The position numbers were made by a program, and so were the translations under genes. Below the pieces are notes generated by a model. The model worked only from the letters and a program-made list of their open reading frames with translations. It made no database searches and was not told where the DNA came from. 64,000 bases of DNA from an uncultured Saprospiraceae bacterium. Lineage in GTDB: Bacteria; Bacteroidota; Bacteroidia; Chitinophagales; Saprospiraceae. The stretch spans positions 1 through 64,000 of the forward strand of contig CALLAW010000048.1 in assembly GCA_938001865.1 (NCBI GenBank), given 5' to 3'. Each line of letters opens with the position of its first letter. Position 1 is the stretch's first letter. Of this stretch, positions 1 through 8,774 are shown one piece after another.

Positions 1-504
1 ACTCTCGGAAGTACTCTAGGATTACTCCTACTCATCGCTGCGATTGGTACTAGTCTTTACCTATTGAGAAAGAATCTATCTCTTAATCAAGAAGTGCATG
101 AACAGAATATAGAACTAGAAAAATGTAAAACTCTCAATGAATCAAACTCTAGTCTAATTGCAATATTACAGCATATAGATGCTCCACAAACACAAACATA
201 TCCAATAGAAGCAACCCCCAATTATCCTCAAACAGATATCGTCATTTACACTAATACAGAGAGTAAGCAGAACATTTTGCAAGTAAACAATTTGCCAGAA
301 TTACAACCTAACGAATCATTTCAACTCTGGTCTCTTGGAGAGAGTGATCCAGTTCCTCTAGATGTGTTCGATAATCTAGGCTCTAAGTTCCTACCATCTG
401 CATATGTCGACCAATCGAATGCCTATGCAATCACTATCGAGAAAAAAGGCGGAAGTCAAACTCCAAATCTAGACAAGCTGATTGGTGTCTTCAAGACTTC
501 TTGA
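1..504 (+). CDS. Anti-sigma-K factor (RskA-like), C-terminal part, truncated by window start
   Basis: The reading frame is open from base 1, so the TTG at 64 in the ORF track is not the true start; the gene enters from the left. The first visible residues form a membrane segment (TLGSTLGLLLLIAAIGTSLYL), followed by a coiled region and a periplasmic domain. That domain has the RskA hallmarks: a 'LPELQPNESFQLW' strand, a short Gly/Pro turn, and the closing pattern 'AYAITIEKKGGSQTP...IGVF'. RskA proteins hold an ECF sigma factor at the membrane through an N-terminal zinc-type domain, which here lies outside the window. By family habit a sigK-like ECF gene should sit just upstream (inference). 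Family call is fairly secure; the regulon is unknown. Confidence 0.8.
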   Translation, partial: TLGSTLGLLLLIAAIGTSLYLLRKNLSLNQEVHEQNIELEKCKTLNESNSSLIAILQHIDAPQTQTYPIEATPNYPQTDIVIYTNTESKQNILQVNNLPELQPNESFQLWSLGESDPVPLDVFDNLGSKFLPSAYVDQSNAYAITIEKKGGSQTPNLDKLIGVFKTS

Positions 505-1026
505 TCACCTGAATAAAAAAAATCTTTTCTTCTAATCATCGGATGATACTATTAGACACGTAAGTATTAGTATGGATGATATTATTGATCTATCGGCATT
601 ACAGACTTATTAAGCAATGTTATATTTCAAGCCACTGGATAACTATAGTCTAGTCTTACAGTCTGTGGTATTCAGTCTATAATTACAATAAAACGAGAAA
701 GACAAATGGAGTTTCTATGAGAGTCGAAAGAGAGAGAATATATTTCTCTAATGAAAAAGAAATGATAGAAGTTGGTTATATATGATGGGCTACCTTCCAA
801 TGATGGAAGGTAGTTTTTTTTGCGATTCAGAGATCCACTTATTTGCTCGGAGCAAATGTGAATATTGACAAGTAATCATGAGAATGATCCCTGCATGACT
901 AAAAAAACTGTCTTACAATTAAAATCTCTCTTTGAATATTAAGTAGTCACTTTTCAGTCCTGAGATTGAAGCCAAGAATATTTTGTACTCTTACCAGATC
1001 ACACCATTGAATGCCGAAGCGAAGCA
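505..1026. other. Intergenic region with small ORF, palindrome and terminator
   Basis: This 520-base gap separates the convergent anti-sigma gene and lipoprotein gene. It holds a perfect palindrome ATCATCGGATGAT (535-547), an ORF of 22 codons (717-785, MRVERERIYF...) and, five bases after it, a strong intrinsic terminator (790-821). No tRNA or longer coding frame is visible. The short ORF plus terminator could be a small RNA or small peptide gene, or the terminator may simply end the anti-sigma operon. Confidence 0.4.
790..821 (+). terminator. Intrinsic terminator
   Basis: A ten-base-pair perfect stem (CTACCTTCCA / TGGAAGGTAG) closes an ATGA tetraloop and is followed by eight T residues. It is oriented to end plus-strand transcription, coming either from the anti-sigma gene or from a small unit around 717-785. 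Confidence 0.85.
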
Positions 1027-1353
1027 TCAATCTAAGCTACATCCGTTAGAGGGTGTCACTTTATCCACCCCTACTTCAAATTTGATGGAATCAATCAGAG
1101 CACCAAGACTGATTTTTTCATAATCAAAGTGATAGATCACAATGTTTTTTGACTTATCGACAATACACTCATAGCTCAGCCCATAAGCAGGACCAAAGGC
1201 AATGACCATTCGCTGAGGATCGAGTCGGTCTACCAAGTCTACCTCTATATAACTTGATTCTTTGAGCTCATCTATAGCTCTGCGTTCCTTCTGGGCTTTG
1301 CATGCGAGTAAGGTGATGACCAAGATGACCAATCCAAAGTATTGATATCTCAT
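1027..1353 (-). CDS. Small hypothetical lipoprotein
   Basis: I prefer the internal ATG at 1353 (MRYQYFGLVILVITLLACKAQ) over the ORF-track start at 1401. It gives a clean lipoprotein signal peptide with lipobox LLAC and removes a 44-base overlap with the upstream gene. The mature part is about 90 residues, with no domain I recognise; it contains two further cysteines and ends NGCSLD. The start lies 4 bases after the stop of the M14 carboxypeptidase, so the two are probably cotranscribed. Function unknown; a surface or periplasmic partner of the peptidase is only a guess. Confidence 0.6.
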   Translation of the reverse strand: MRYQYFGLVILVITLLACKAQKERRAIDELKESSYIEVDLVDRLDPQRMVIAFGPAYGLSYECIVDKSKNIVIYHFDYEKISLGALIDSIKFEVGVDKVTPSNGCSLD

Positions 1354-1357
1354 GCCC

Positions 1358-3769
1358 TTATTGTTTGATGAACGTTGATTGATAAAGTGTTGCTTGCTCA
1401 TGGATTATTATAAGATCATAGATGCCTGATTCTAATCCTCCGAGCTGTATCTTTTGGCTTGGACTCAATAAGTCATCTCTGAGTACTATCCGTCCAAGGC
1501 GATCACTTATCTGATAGGTATAACCCGATTGATAGAGTCGCGAGGGCATAGTCAGTTGGATATAATCAGTAGCTGGATTGGGCCTGAGGTTAGCTAGCCC
1601 ATTGAGAGACAATTCTTGAGTGTGAGATGTCAAGTTGTCTCCATAGAGCTCGATTACGATATCATCGATATAGTAACCATCTGAGTCTACATACCCATCC
1701 GAAAAAAACTCCCACTTGAGATAGACTGTTGTCTCTCCTACATAGTCGTTGAGACAGATAGTCTCCTTGACCCAATCCTGTTGACTGCCATCATAGAGTG
1801 GATCACCTACTACGGTCGTATAACCTCCAAGATTTACAAATGATTGATCTGCTACCGCTGGCTGTGACTGTTGTCCACAGATCGGTTGATAGTTATTCCC
1901 ATCCGTAGAGATCATCAGCATCACGAAGTCATAGTTAGACTCGATATCATACTTGGTATAAAAAGTGAAGTAAGCTTCGTCAGCTAATGTCAGATCTATC
2001 GGGGCATTGAGCCTGATTTCACTCGATGTATTGTTTTGATAATTACCAGACGGTGAGTCGGTAATACTACTTGATGGAGAGAAGAAGTCTTGATTAGTCA
2101 GACCCCAATCACCAGAGAATGTGTAATTCTCTTCAGACTCCACGGCATCAATTAGGGTCAGATCCGGAGTCACCAAATCACCACTATTGATATATGACTT
2201 TACGAGTGGTATCCTATGACGATATTCACCATTATCTACGATCAAGTCAAATGCTATCTCTCCACTCTCTACGGTATCATCTATGCTATAGTCTACCATG
2301 ACTTCCATCCTTTGGCTATTGACCAATCCAAGATCTGCAAAGACATTATTAGTCAACTGTACCCCAGGTGTAGTCGATTGTACTTCATAGGTAATATCTC
2401 CTTCCTGCAATCCACTCTTGTGTAGCTCAAAGAAAAGAGAACCCTCTTGCGACGTTATCAAATCATCACCATACAGCTCAGTCATCCAACCAAAATTCAG
2501 TAATAGATGAGCAGTATTAAGATTCATCCGTACTGTAGACTTATTGAAAAAGTCAATATTATCCGAGCTAGGCCAAAACCCCTCTCCTACCTCTGGCGTA
2601 AGCGAATAGATATCTTCATCTCCGTACATATAATCATCAGAGTCTCCGTTGACCGTATATCCTACTGTCTCCGTACCGGTTCCAATCAAGTAGTCATTCT
2701 CAGTGTTCATCACTCTACCCAAAGACTTGAAGAGTTCATCTTCATCTGTAGGCATATCTGAGAACCCCCAAGGATGTATCAATAGATTGCCAAATGTATG
2801 ATAGTTGAGTGCTATACCAAAGTCATACTGCTCACAGAGTAACTTGATTGCTTGCGTCTCGGGCTCAGAGAAAGGCCCGGGGCCTCTATATGTCTGACTG
2901 TTCTCGTTAGCAGACGACCCTTGATTGTCAAATGCCCATTCATATCCAAAATTACGGTTAAGGTCCACACCTACAGTATCTCCTGCCGCATTTGGATATC
3001 TATTTTTTCGCCATAGTCCTCCACCATTTGGAGCTATCGCCTCGTTGAACAGATAACCGTCAGGGTTAATAATCGGTACAAAGAACATCGTGGTGTTGTC
3101 TACCAAATATGTCACTTCTTCGTCGACTCCATAATTCTCTAAGAGGTACCACATATAGAAGATATTCTGAGAGAGAGAGTTAGCCTCTCGAGCATGCAAG
3201 AGAGAGTTGTAGAACACCTGCGGCTTATCACCATCTATTACCTCAGAGTTGTTAGAGATGACTAAGTAGTAGATCTGCTTACCCCCATGCGTAACTATAT
3301 CACCAATTGGCGTCCTCTCAGTGATGAGTTGTGGATATAATTGACGCATCCGATCAAGCTCATCTAGAGCTTCAAAGTATGAGAGATACCCTCCTAGAGA
3401 TCCGTAAGTATAGTTTTGTGGAGTATCATAATCATATAAGTCTTGAGTAGAATTACAATTGCCTGATCGCTGCTGTACTGAGAGCTCAGATTCATCCATC
3501 GTGCCATAGGTATCATAGTAGGTCTTGACATCATCTATGATGACTTTATAGCGAAATCCTGCATCCTCTATGGCCTTGATCTCTTCCTGACTATAGATAT
3601 TACGCAGATGTTTGCCAGGAGCATGATGACCATGATCAGTCTCTATCCCTAGATGCGAAAGTGTATGAGCTGGTTTGCCATCCAAGTAGATCTGTATCTT
3701 GGAGTATGTCTGTCCACTCAGGGTAAATGTGCCAATTAGGAGGCAGAAAATGCTAAAATATTGTTTCAT
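1358..3769 (-). CDS. Secreted M14 zinc carboxypeptidase with T9SS sorting domain
   Basis: The 803-residue precursor has a signal peptide (residues 1-19) and then an M14 carboxypeptidase domain at about 115-430. Zinc ligands are visible as HARE (H192, E195) and H324 in 'ALNYHTFGN'. The substrate-binding stretch 'GVDLNRNFGYEW' and the catalytic glutamate in 'TPEVGEG' (E393) are present, so the enzyme looks intact. A beta-rich middle part, including a jelly-roll-like stretch around 560-710, precedes a type A T9SS sorting domain (LRPNPATDYIQL... to the end). The expected role is release of C-terminal residues from extracellular peptides after export by T9SS. The small lipoprotein follows 4 bases downstream. 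Confidence 0.93.
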   Translation of the reverse strand: MKQYFSIFCLLIGTFTLSGQTYSKIQIYLDGKPAHTLSHLGIETDHGHHAPGKHLRNIYSQEEIKAIEDAGFRYKVIIDDVKTYYDTYGTMDESELSVQQRSGNCNSTQDLYDYDTPQNYTYGSLGGYLSYFEALDELDRMRQLYPQLITERTPIGDIVTHGGKQIYYLVISNNSEVIDGDKPQVFYNSLLHAREANSLSQNIFYMWYLLENYGVDEEVTYLVDNTTMFFVPIINPDGYLFNEAIAPNGGGLWRKNRYPNAAGDTVGVDLNRNFGYEWAFDNQGSSANENSQTYRGPGPFSEPETQAIKLLCEQYDFGIALNYHTFGNLLIHPWGFSDMPTDEDELFKSLGRVMNTENDYLIGTGTETVGYTVNGDSDDYMYGDEDIYSLTPEVGEGFWPSSDNIDFFNKSTVRMNLNTAHLLLNFGWMTELYGDDLITSQEGSLFFELHKSGLQEGDITYEVQSTTPGVQLTNNVFADLGLVNSQRMEVMVDYSIDDTVESGEIAFDLIVDNGEYRHRIPLVKSYINSGDLVTPDLTLIDAVESEENYTFSGDWGLTNQDFFSPSSSITDSPSGNYQNNTSSEIRLNAPIDLTLADEAYFTFYTKYDIESNYDFVMLMISTDGNNYQPICGQQSQPAVADQSFVNLGGYTTVVGDPLYDGSQQDWVKETICLNDYVGETTVYLKWEFFSDGYVDSDGYYIDDIVIELYGDNLTSHTQELSLNGLANLRPNPATDYIQLTMPSRLYQSGYTYQISDRLGRIVLRDDLLSPSQKIQLGGLESGIYDLIIIHEQATLYQSTFIKQ

Positions 3770-3901
3770 TACAATGAATAAAATTTTCGATATTAGGTAA
3801 TTATAACGCTAACTCACAGCATTGTTGCATAAGGTAATGGATGTTGGAGTATGAAGCATCATACTAGAGTCATACTACATACCAAACGTCGGATTAACTA
3901 C

Positions 3902-3941
3902 AAAAAAAATGGCATGAAATCATTGAAGACTTCATACCATT
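3902..3941 (-). terminator. Intrinsic terminator of the barrel gene
   Basis: Read on the minus strand, AATGGTATGAA pairs with TTCATGCCATT around a 12-base loop and is followed by a run of T. The one imperfect pair is G-U on this strand but C-A on the other, which fixes the orientation. It lies 45 bases past the stop of the outer-membrane barrel gene. Confidence 0.75.
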
Positions 3942-3985
3942 AGATTTATTTTTTTTAGGTCTTTGCTCCCTGATATACAGCTCTC

Positions 3986-4723
3986 TTAGAATTTGACAAA
4001 CTTAGCTCGACCTCCACAACTTGCCTTACCGACATAACCAATCCCCCAGTTAAGTTCAAATGAGATTCCTGCAAAGATTGGATGAGTCACTGTCGATCCA
4101 GTGTCTATATTCACATCTTGTACCGGACTGCCTTCCACATGTCCACTTGGATTGACAATGTCCGTGATACCATACTCAAATCTGAGTCCGAGTATCCCGC
4201 TAAATGCTCCATCACTTCCAATAAAGTAAGCTCCAAAACCAAGAACGGCGTTGATATTATTAGTCTCATAATTATCTAGTACGTCATCGACAGTTCCATC
4301 ACTGTTCGTATACTCTGCACCTCTCAGTACCGAAAACTTTGGTCCGAGTTCAAAGTATCCAAGTTGGCGGTTATTACGATAGAGGGTATAGATATCGATT
4401 GAGTTCCAATTGAGTTCGGTCATATTGAGTACTGAAGGATCTCTAGCGTCTTCAAATGTCTGATTGCCCTGAGCAGCCATCACATCTATCGTCAGACCAG
4501 ATGTCCCTTTATTAAGACCCAACTTAGCACCTACACTATATCCTGTAGAGATGTCATACCTCCAACTCTCACTATCAGCAATCGCTTGATTAAACATGCC
4601 AGTAGCACCGTACTGAGCTTTGACTCCGGTATCAAACCAAAAAAACTTGGCAGCTCTCTGTCCGAGCAGTGATGTTGAAAGAAATAACCCTAGGATAAAA
4701 ATTGTTAAAATTCGCATTATCAA
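3986..4723 (-). CDS. Outer-membrane beta-barrel protein, function unknown
   Basis: A 245-residue protein with a signal peptide ending at 'LSTSLLGQ'. The rest is a series of alternating amphipathic strands rich in Gly, Tyr and Phe, with repeated 'GAKLGLNKG', 'GYFELGPKFSVLRG', 'NAVLGFGAYF' and 'GILGLRFEYGITDI' patterns. These are typical of small Bacteroidota outer-membrane barrels of eight or more strands. Two cysteine/glycine-rich residues near the C terminus (KASCGGRA) are unusual for a barrel end. The ATG two codons later (4717) is an equally good start. A terminator follows. No specific substrate can be named. Confidence 0.65.
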   Translation of the reverse strand: MIMRILTIFILGLFLSTSLLGQRAAKFFWFDTGVKAQYGATGMFNQAIADSESWRYDISTGYSVGAKLGLNKGTSGLTIDVMAAQGNQTFEDARDPSVLNMTELNWNSIDIYTLYRNNRQLGYFELGPKFSVLRGAEYTNSDGTVDDVLDNYETNNINAVLGFGAYFIGSDGAFSGILGLRFEYGITDIVNPSGHVEGSPVQDVNIDTGSTVTHPIFAGISFELNWGIGYVGKASCGGRAKFVKF

Positions 4724-4782
4724 TAGTATATTAAGATGTTAAGATTGAATGGTTGATCAAAGATAGAGATATTCTTCAATAT

Positions 4783-5214
4783 TTATTGTGAGTCAGTATA
4801 AGCGAGATATCCACCTTCGAGATTAGCGATATTCTCAAACCCCTTACTTTGCATCATTTGACATGCTTTAGTACTTCGACCACCGCTCCTGCAGTAGACA
4901 ACGTAATTCCCCGATCTATCCAATTGATTGATTCGCTGCTCAAAGTCTGTAGCTACGAAGTCGATGTGTTGAGCTCCATCTATCATCCCATTGGCTACCT
5001 CTTCGGGTGTCCTGACATCTAATAAGATATAGGATGCATTCCCATATGCTGTATTCAATTCGTCAATAGTAATATCTCGATATTGAGTGCTTTGGGTCTC
5101 TACAACAGCTGTAGATTTTGACTGGTTAGTGGATGATTTGGGTTGAGATGTTGGTTGATCACAGCTTATCATCATGATACTTATAGAGATGATGATACAA
5201 GAGATATACTTCAT
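4783..5214 (-). CDS. Rhodanese-domain lipoprotein
   Basis: The 143-residue protein begins with a lipoprotein signal (lipobox MISC, C18) and a Ser/Thr/Gln-rich linker. A single rhodanese domain covers about residues 45-143. The family pattern is clear: 'YILLDVRTPEE' followed by the active-site loop CRSGGRS with catalytic Cys108, and the 'NLEGGYLAY' ending. It should bind or transfer sulfane sulfur at the inner face of the outer membrane or in the periplasm; its partner is unknown. It is not obviously in an operon: 59 bases separate it from the barrel gene downstream. Confidence 0.9.
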   Translation of the reverse strand: MKYISCIIISISIMMISCDQPTSQPKSSTNQSKSTAVVETQSTQYRDITIDELNTAYGNASYILLDVRTPEEVANGMIDGAQHIDFVATDFEQRINQLDRSGNYVVYCRSGGRSTKACQMMQSKGFENIANLEGGYLAYTDSQ

Positions 5215-5419
5215 AATATTATGTGGTTTCGTTATTATAAGTTCGAGTAAAAATAGGCTTTTCTGACAATTTTACTTGCTGATAACTGACTCTAAGTATT
5301 CTAACCTCAGATTTGTAAGAATCGATTCAGATTTTTTTAGAAAAAAGTGAGTGTAAAATTCATACTTAAAAAAAATATATATATTTTTGAGGATCGATTT
5401 TATCCAATATTAGGATTAT

Positions 5420-5496
5420 GGCCTCTTAGTTCAATGGTTAGAATGACAGTTTTATTTTTTGTGATTGTAGATGGTGGACGATCCCACCAGGGGCTA
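5420..5496 (+). pseudogene. tRNA-like sequence with a 13-base anticodon loop (probable tRNA pseudogene)
   Basis: All four tRNA stems can be drawn. The acceptor GGCCTCT/AGGGGCT is 7 of 7 with G-U pairs. The D stem is GTTC/GAAT with loop AATGGTTA, the anticodon stem ACAGT/ATTGT is 5 of 5, and the T stem GGTGG/CCACC is 5 of 5. The loops are wrong: the anticodon loop is 13 bases of mostly T, so no anticodon can be assigned, and the T loop is ACGATC instead of seven bases starting TTC. No CCA is encoded. The GTTCAATGG D arm and AGAT variable loop resemble tRNA-Arg (inference). It may be a decayed tRNA or a tRNA-shaped RNA with another role. It sits in the gap between the rhodanese and rhomboid genes. 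Confidence 0.6.
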
Positions 5497-5531
5497 TGTT
5501 CTAAAAATATCAGATAAATCGATAAAAAACT

Positions 5532-6269
5532 TTAATCAATATCATCAGCAGTATTGATACTCCTGAGATATGCAAGCCGCTGTGCTTCCCTCCTTTCCTC
5601 TTCCCGCATCGCTATTCTTTGTGCCTTAGTATACTCGAATTGGTCTCTACTGAAATAGTAAGCGACATCATCACTCTCATTGATCCATGGGTCCACTCTC
5701 TCTGCAGTAGGCTCTACTAAGTCTTTGAGGATAAAGGCGACATTGACTCCTACTATAGCTCCGAATAAGTGACTCTCCCAGCTAATTCCATCTTGATTGG
5801 GTACTATCCCGTAGAAGTATCCACTGTACATCACTACGATCACTAGACTGAGTATGATAGATTTGTTATTACGCCTGAAGATGCCCGTCCAAAAGATAAA
5901 TGAGATCAATCCATAGACTATCCCACTAGCTCCAATATGGAATACTGGTCTGGCAAAGCACCACACCGCGGCTCCCGTCAGTATATAGATCATCAAGAAT
6001 GACGTTATCGCAACCCTCTTATAAAACCAAAAGATTACTGTCATCGTCATCAACAGAGGCAGACTATTAGAGATCAAGTGCTGAAAATCCCCATGCGAAA
6101 GCGGTGAAGTAAGTATCCCTTGTAGACCGAATAGCTCACGTGGATAGATACCCAAGCTAGGATATCCTTTAAGATATGTAATCTTATAAATATGAAACAC
6201 CCACAACAACACAACAAATCCAACAGGAAATCTGAAGATCTTGAAAAGATTGAGAGATTGTTGCGGCAT
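5532..6269 (-). CDS. Rhomboid-family intramembrane serine protease
   Basis: The 245-residue protein has six predicted membrane segments. The catalytic serine sits in the family motif GASG (S115, 'HIGASGIVYGL') and the partner histidine in 'WESHLFGAIVG' (H167), at the head of the last helix as expected. An 'HGDFQHLISNSLPL' segment near residue 60-75 matches the helix-2 signature of rhomboids. A charged cytoplasmic tail of about 55 residues, rich in Arg and Glu, follows the last helix. It should cleave membrane-anchored substrates in the inner membrane. It starts 30 bases downstream of the 250-residue hypothetical gene, so the two may be cotranscribed. Confidence 0.92.
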   Translation of the reverse strand: MPQQSLNLFKIFRFPVGFVVLLWVFHIYKITYLKGYPSLGIYPRELFGLQGILTSPLSHGDFQHLISNSLPLLMTMTVIFWFYKRVAITSFLMIYILTGAAVWCFARPVFHIGASGIVYGLISFIFWTGIFRRNNKSIILSLVIVVMYSGYFYGIVPNQDGISWESHLFGAIVGVNVAFILKDLVEPTAERVDPWINESDDVAYYFSRDQFEYTKAQRIAMREEERREAQRLAYLRSINTADDID

Positions 6270-6299
6270 CTATTGGAGTCTTTATATACTTTACATTAT

Positions 6300-7043
6300 C
6301 TAAACAAACTTCCTCTGAACAAGTTTGACAAAAGTCTTTGCTTTCTTGGCTTTAGAGGCATCTGCCCACTTATTATCTCTAGCTACTGTACTACTGAGAT
6401 ACTGCGCTGCCTCGTCATATGATGAGCAAGCATCTAGTTTGGATACCACTGAGTTGAACAGTGACTGATCACCTCCGAAGAGCTCTTTTATGGTAAAGAT
6501 CTTCTCATTGATCCCCATGGAATTAGCGATATCTTTTACTTTGGTGATACTCAATCTATCTGACAGATCTGTCGCTTCTATTTTCTCAAAGATTGGCTTG
6601 AGATCATCCGACATTTCTAGTGTATTGGCTACTACTGCTGAGGCACCTGATGCAACGGCAGTAGCTGGCATTGTCTGTTCATGTGCAGCAACCATAGAGA
6701 CGTTATCTACAACTTGGCTCGATTGTGGTGCTGTGGCAACTGGTTGATTCGATTGAGGGCTTGCCTCTCTGACAGGGCTTGCCTGCACAGTAGGTTCGGG
6801 CTCTATTGATGGAGTTTCCTTAACTGGTTCATTCTGTACGACAGGTTCTGCGGCTTGGATCTTTGTTGCCTCAGCCTGTGACTTACCAGAGCCTTTAGAC
6901 TTATCGATGAGTGTTTCATAGAGCTGGATTACATACTTTTTGAGGAGTTCTTGCTCGAGAGTACTAATTGATTGATCTGACTGCATAGAGTCGAATATCG
7001 TAGTAATTTTATTGAGTTTGCTCTTAAACTTTTTTGAATCCAT
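6300..7043 (-). CDS. Conserved-looking hypothetical protein with Pro/Gln/Ala linker
   Basis: The start is taken at MDSKKFKSK; the ATG three codons earlier (7052) is also possible. The protein has a helical N-terminal part (residues 1-50) and a low-complexity middle rich in Pro, Glu, Ala and Gln (about 55-150). It ends in a compact helical domain of about 95 residues (MSDDLKPIFEKIEATDLSDR... to VQRKFV). The C-terminal domain looks conserved in style, with regular helices and repeated Asp/Lys pairs, but I cannot name it. There is no signal peptide or membrane segment, so it is probably cytoplasmic. It precedes the rhomboid gene by 30 bases. Confidence 0.55.
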   Translation of the reverse strand: MDSKKFKSKLNKITTIFDSMQSDQSISTLEQELLKKYVIQLYETLIDKSKGSGKSQAEATKIQAAEPVVQNEPVKETPSIEPEPTVQASPVREASPQSNQPVATAPQSSQVVDNVSMVAAHEQTMPATAVASGASAVVANTLEMSDDLKPIFEKIEATDLSDRLSITKVKDIANSMGINEKIFTIKELFGGDQSLFNSVVSKLDACSSYDEAAQYLSSTVARDNKWADASKAKKAKTFVKLVQRKFV

Positions 7044-7190
7044 AGGTATCACAGTGTTTTCCGTTAATAATTACTGCTTGATTGGTCAGGCGATTTATCC
7101 CTTCATCAATCAAGTCCACGGATACAACTGATATTGATATGACTTTATTTAGTAATCTGTTGAAAAAAATGAGATTTTTTCAACCCCCTG

Positions 7191-8567
7191 CTATTGCAAT
7201 GTAGAGATATCGATCCCTTTCAGTCGTCGAAAATGCTCAGTAGCATAGATATCTGTCATACTAGAGATATGATCTAAGATATTCATCACCCTCAGGTAGT
7301 ACGACTCACTCTCTAAGTCACCGGTAAACTGACTAGGAATCAGTCTCAGTATCGTCTTGTGCTGAGGTTGTTTGATCTTACTCAAGGCAGCAGGGATGTA
7401 CAATTGCAACAGCTCTGACATCAAGTTATATCCAGCTATCTCTATCTCTAGGACATGCGGATGTCGGTAGATCTTCTCTACTGATAATGTGATCAACTCT
7501 TGCATGGCTGGTACTCTCTGATCGAGACTGCTCATGAGGGTCTCATTGTAAGTACCAGCTAAGATACTTTGGTGATTCTCGATGAATGTTGTGTAGCAAC
7601 ACTGTACTAGATCATTGATGAGCTTAGCTCTGAGATAGGCGATTGACTCATTATCATCTGAGATAGTTTCATACCTTTTCGCTGTAGCTAAATGCGTCTC
7701 TGGTTCTATCTGTAATATGAGCTTAAGGAAGAGTGATGAGACTACCTCTTTGCTCAGGATACCAAGACGATGAGCATCTTCCATATCCATGATGCTATAG
7801 CAGATATCATCAGCAGCCTCCACGAGATAGACGAATGGATGCCGCTTATAAGTATTACCACCAGATGGGTCTTTGATAAATCCTAGCTTCTGAGTGATGA
7901 TATCAAAGACTTCTTGATCAGCTATAAAGTATCCATACTTCTTTCGGTGCTTATACTTTGCATTTACCTCAGTGGATGGACAGGGGTACTTCAGGATCGA
8001 AGCAAGCGTCGTAATTGTCAATCCGAGACCTCCCTCGTGCTTTCCAAGGTACTGCTTAGTAAGCTGTCGGAGTGCATTGGCATTCCCCTCAAAGTTGATC
8101 AAGTCTGACCACTGATGATCATCGAAGTATGACTCTAAGGTCTGACCATCGATGATCGTCTTGGCGTGATTGACAAAATAATTGCTAATCGCTTTCTCCC
8201 CTGAATGGCCAAATGCAGGATTACCTACATCATGAGCTAGACATGCGGACGCTACCACATATGCGAGATGATTCTTGTAGAAGTCCTTAGTTGCGATATC
8301 ATCAACAGCTACGAGATGCTCAGCGATATAGTGGCCTACCATAGCTCCTAATGATCGTCCAACTGATGCAACCTCCAGACTATGCGTCAGCCTATTATGT
8401 ACAAATTTGCTCCCAGGCAAAGGGAATACTTGCGTCTTACTCTGTAATCGTCTGAATGGCGACGAAAATACGAGTCGATCAAAATCTCTCTGAAAGTGGG
8501 ATCGAATTCCATCTGACTTACGAGGATAGGCTATCGACTCCTCTGAAAAACATGTGCTCCATAACAT
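7191..8567 (-). CDS. dgt: Deoxyguanosinetriphosphate triphosphohydrolase
   Basis: This HD-domain enzyme hydrolyses dGTP to deoxyguanosine and triphosphate and helps control the dNTP pool. The family N-terminal block 'FQRDFDRLVFSSPFRRLQ' and 'KTQVFP' is present. The metal-binding histidines and aspartates appear in 'HNRLTHSLEVA' and 'CLAHDVGNPAFGHSGEKA', and the later 'VEAADDICYSIMDMEDAH' supplies the last ligand. I chose the ATG at 8567 (MLWSTCFSEES) because it matches the usual short lead of dGTPases; the track start at 8606 adds 13 residues with no family counterpart. Length after correction is 458 residues, normal for the family. Confidence 0.93.
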   Translation of the reverse strand: MLWSTCFSEESIAYPRKSDGIRSHFQRDFDRLVFSSPFRRLQSKTQVFPLPGSKFVHNRLTHSLEVASVGRSLGAMVGHYIAEHLVAVDDIATKDFYKNHLAYVVASACLAHDVGNPAFGHSGEKAISNYFVNHAKTIIDGQTLESYFDDHQWSDLINFEGNANALRQLTKQYLGKHEGGLGLTITTLASILKYPCPSTEVNAKYKHRKKYGYFIADQEVFDIITQKLGFIKDPSGGNTYKRHPFVYLVEAADDICYSIMDMEDAHRLGILSKEVVSSLFLKLILQIEPETHLATAKRYETISDDNESIAYLRAKLINDLVQCCYTTFIENHQSILAGTYNETLMSSLDQRVPAMQELITLSVEKIYRHPHVLEIEIAGYNLMSELLQLYIPAALSKIKQPQHKTILRLIPSQFTGDLESESYYLRVMNILDHISSMTDIYATEHFRRLKGIDISTLQ

Positions 8568-8774
8568 AAGTACAAATATACTACGTGAGTCGACTAATGA
8601 GAACAATGTTACCAGATTAGAACTATTGCTGATAATAAGGTCTCAGTATACATAGATATTCCAAAGTCTAAGGGACTAGAATCAATTATTATTCTTAAAT
8701 ACTTGTTAAAATCAGAATAATGTTCTAAATTAAGGGTGATAATAGTTTTTTCACCTACTAAATCTATTCCTGTT

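Noticed and set aside
5420-5496. Functional tRNA gene
   Set aside because: The anticodon loop has 13 bases with no assignable anticodon, and the T loop lacks the TTC start and one base.
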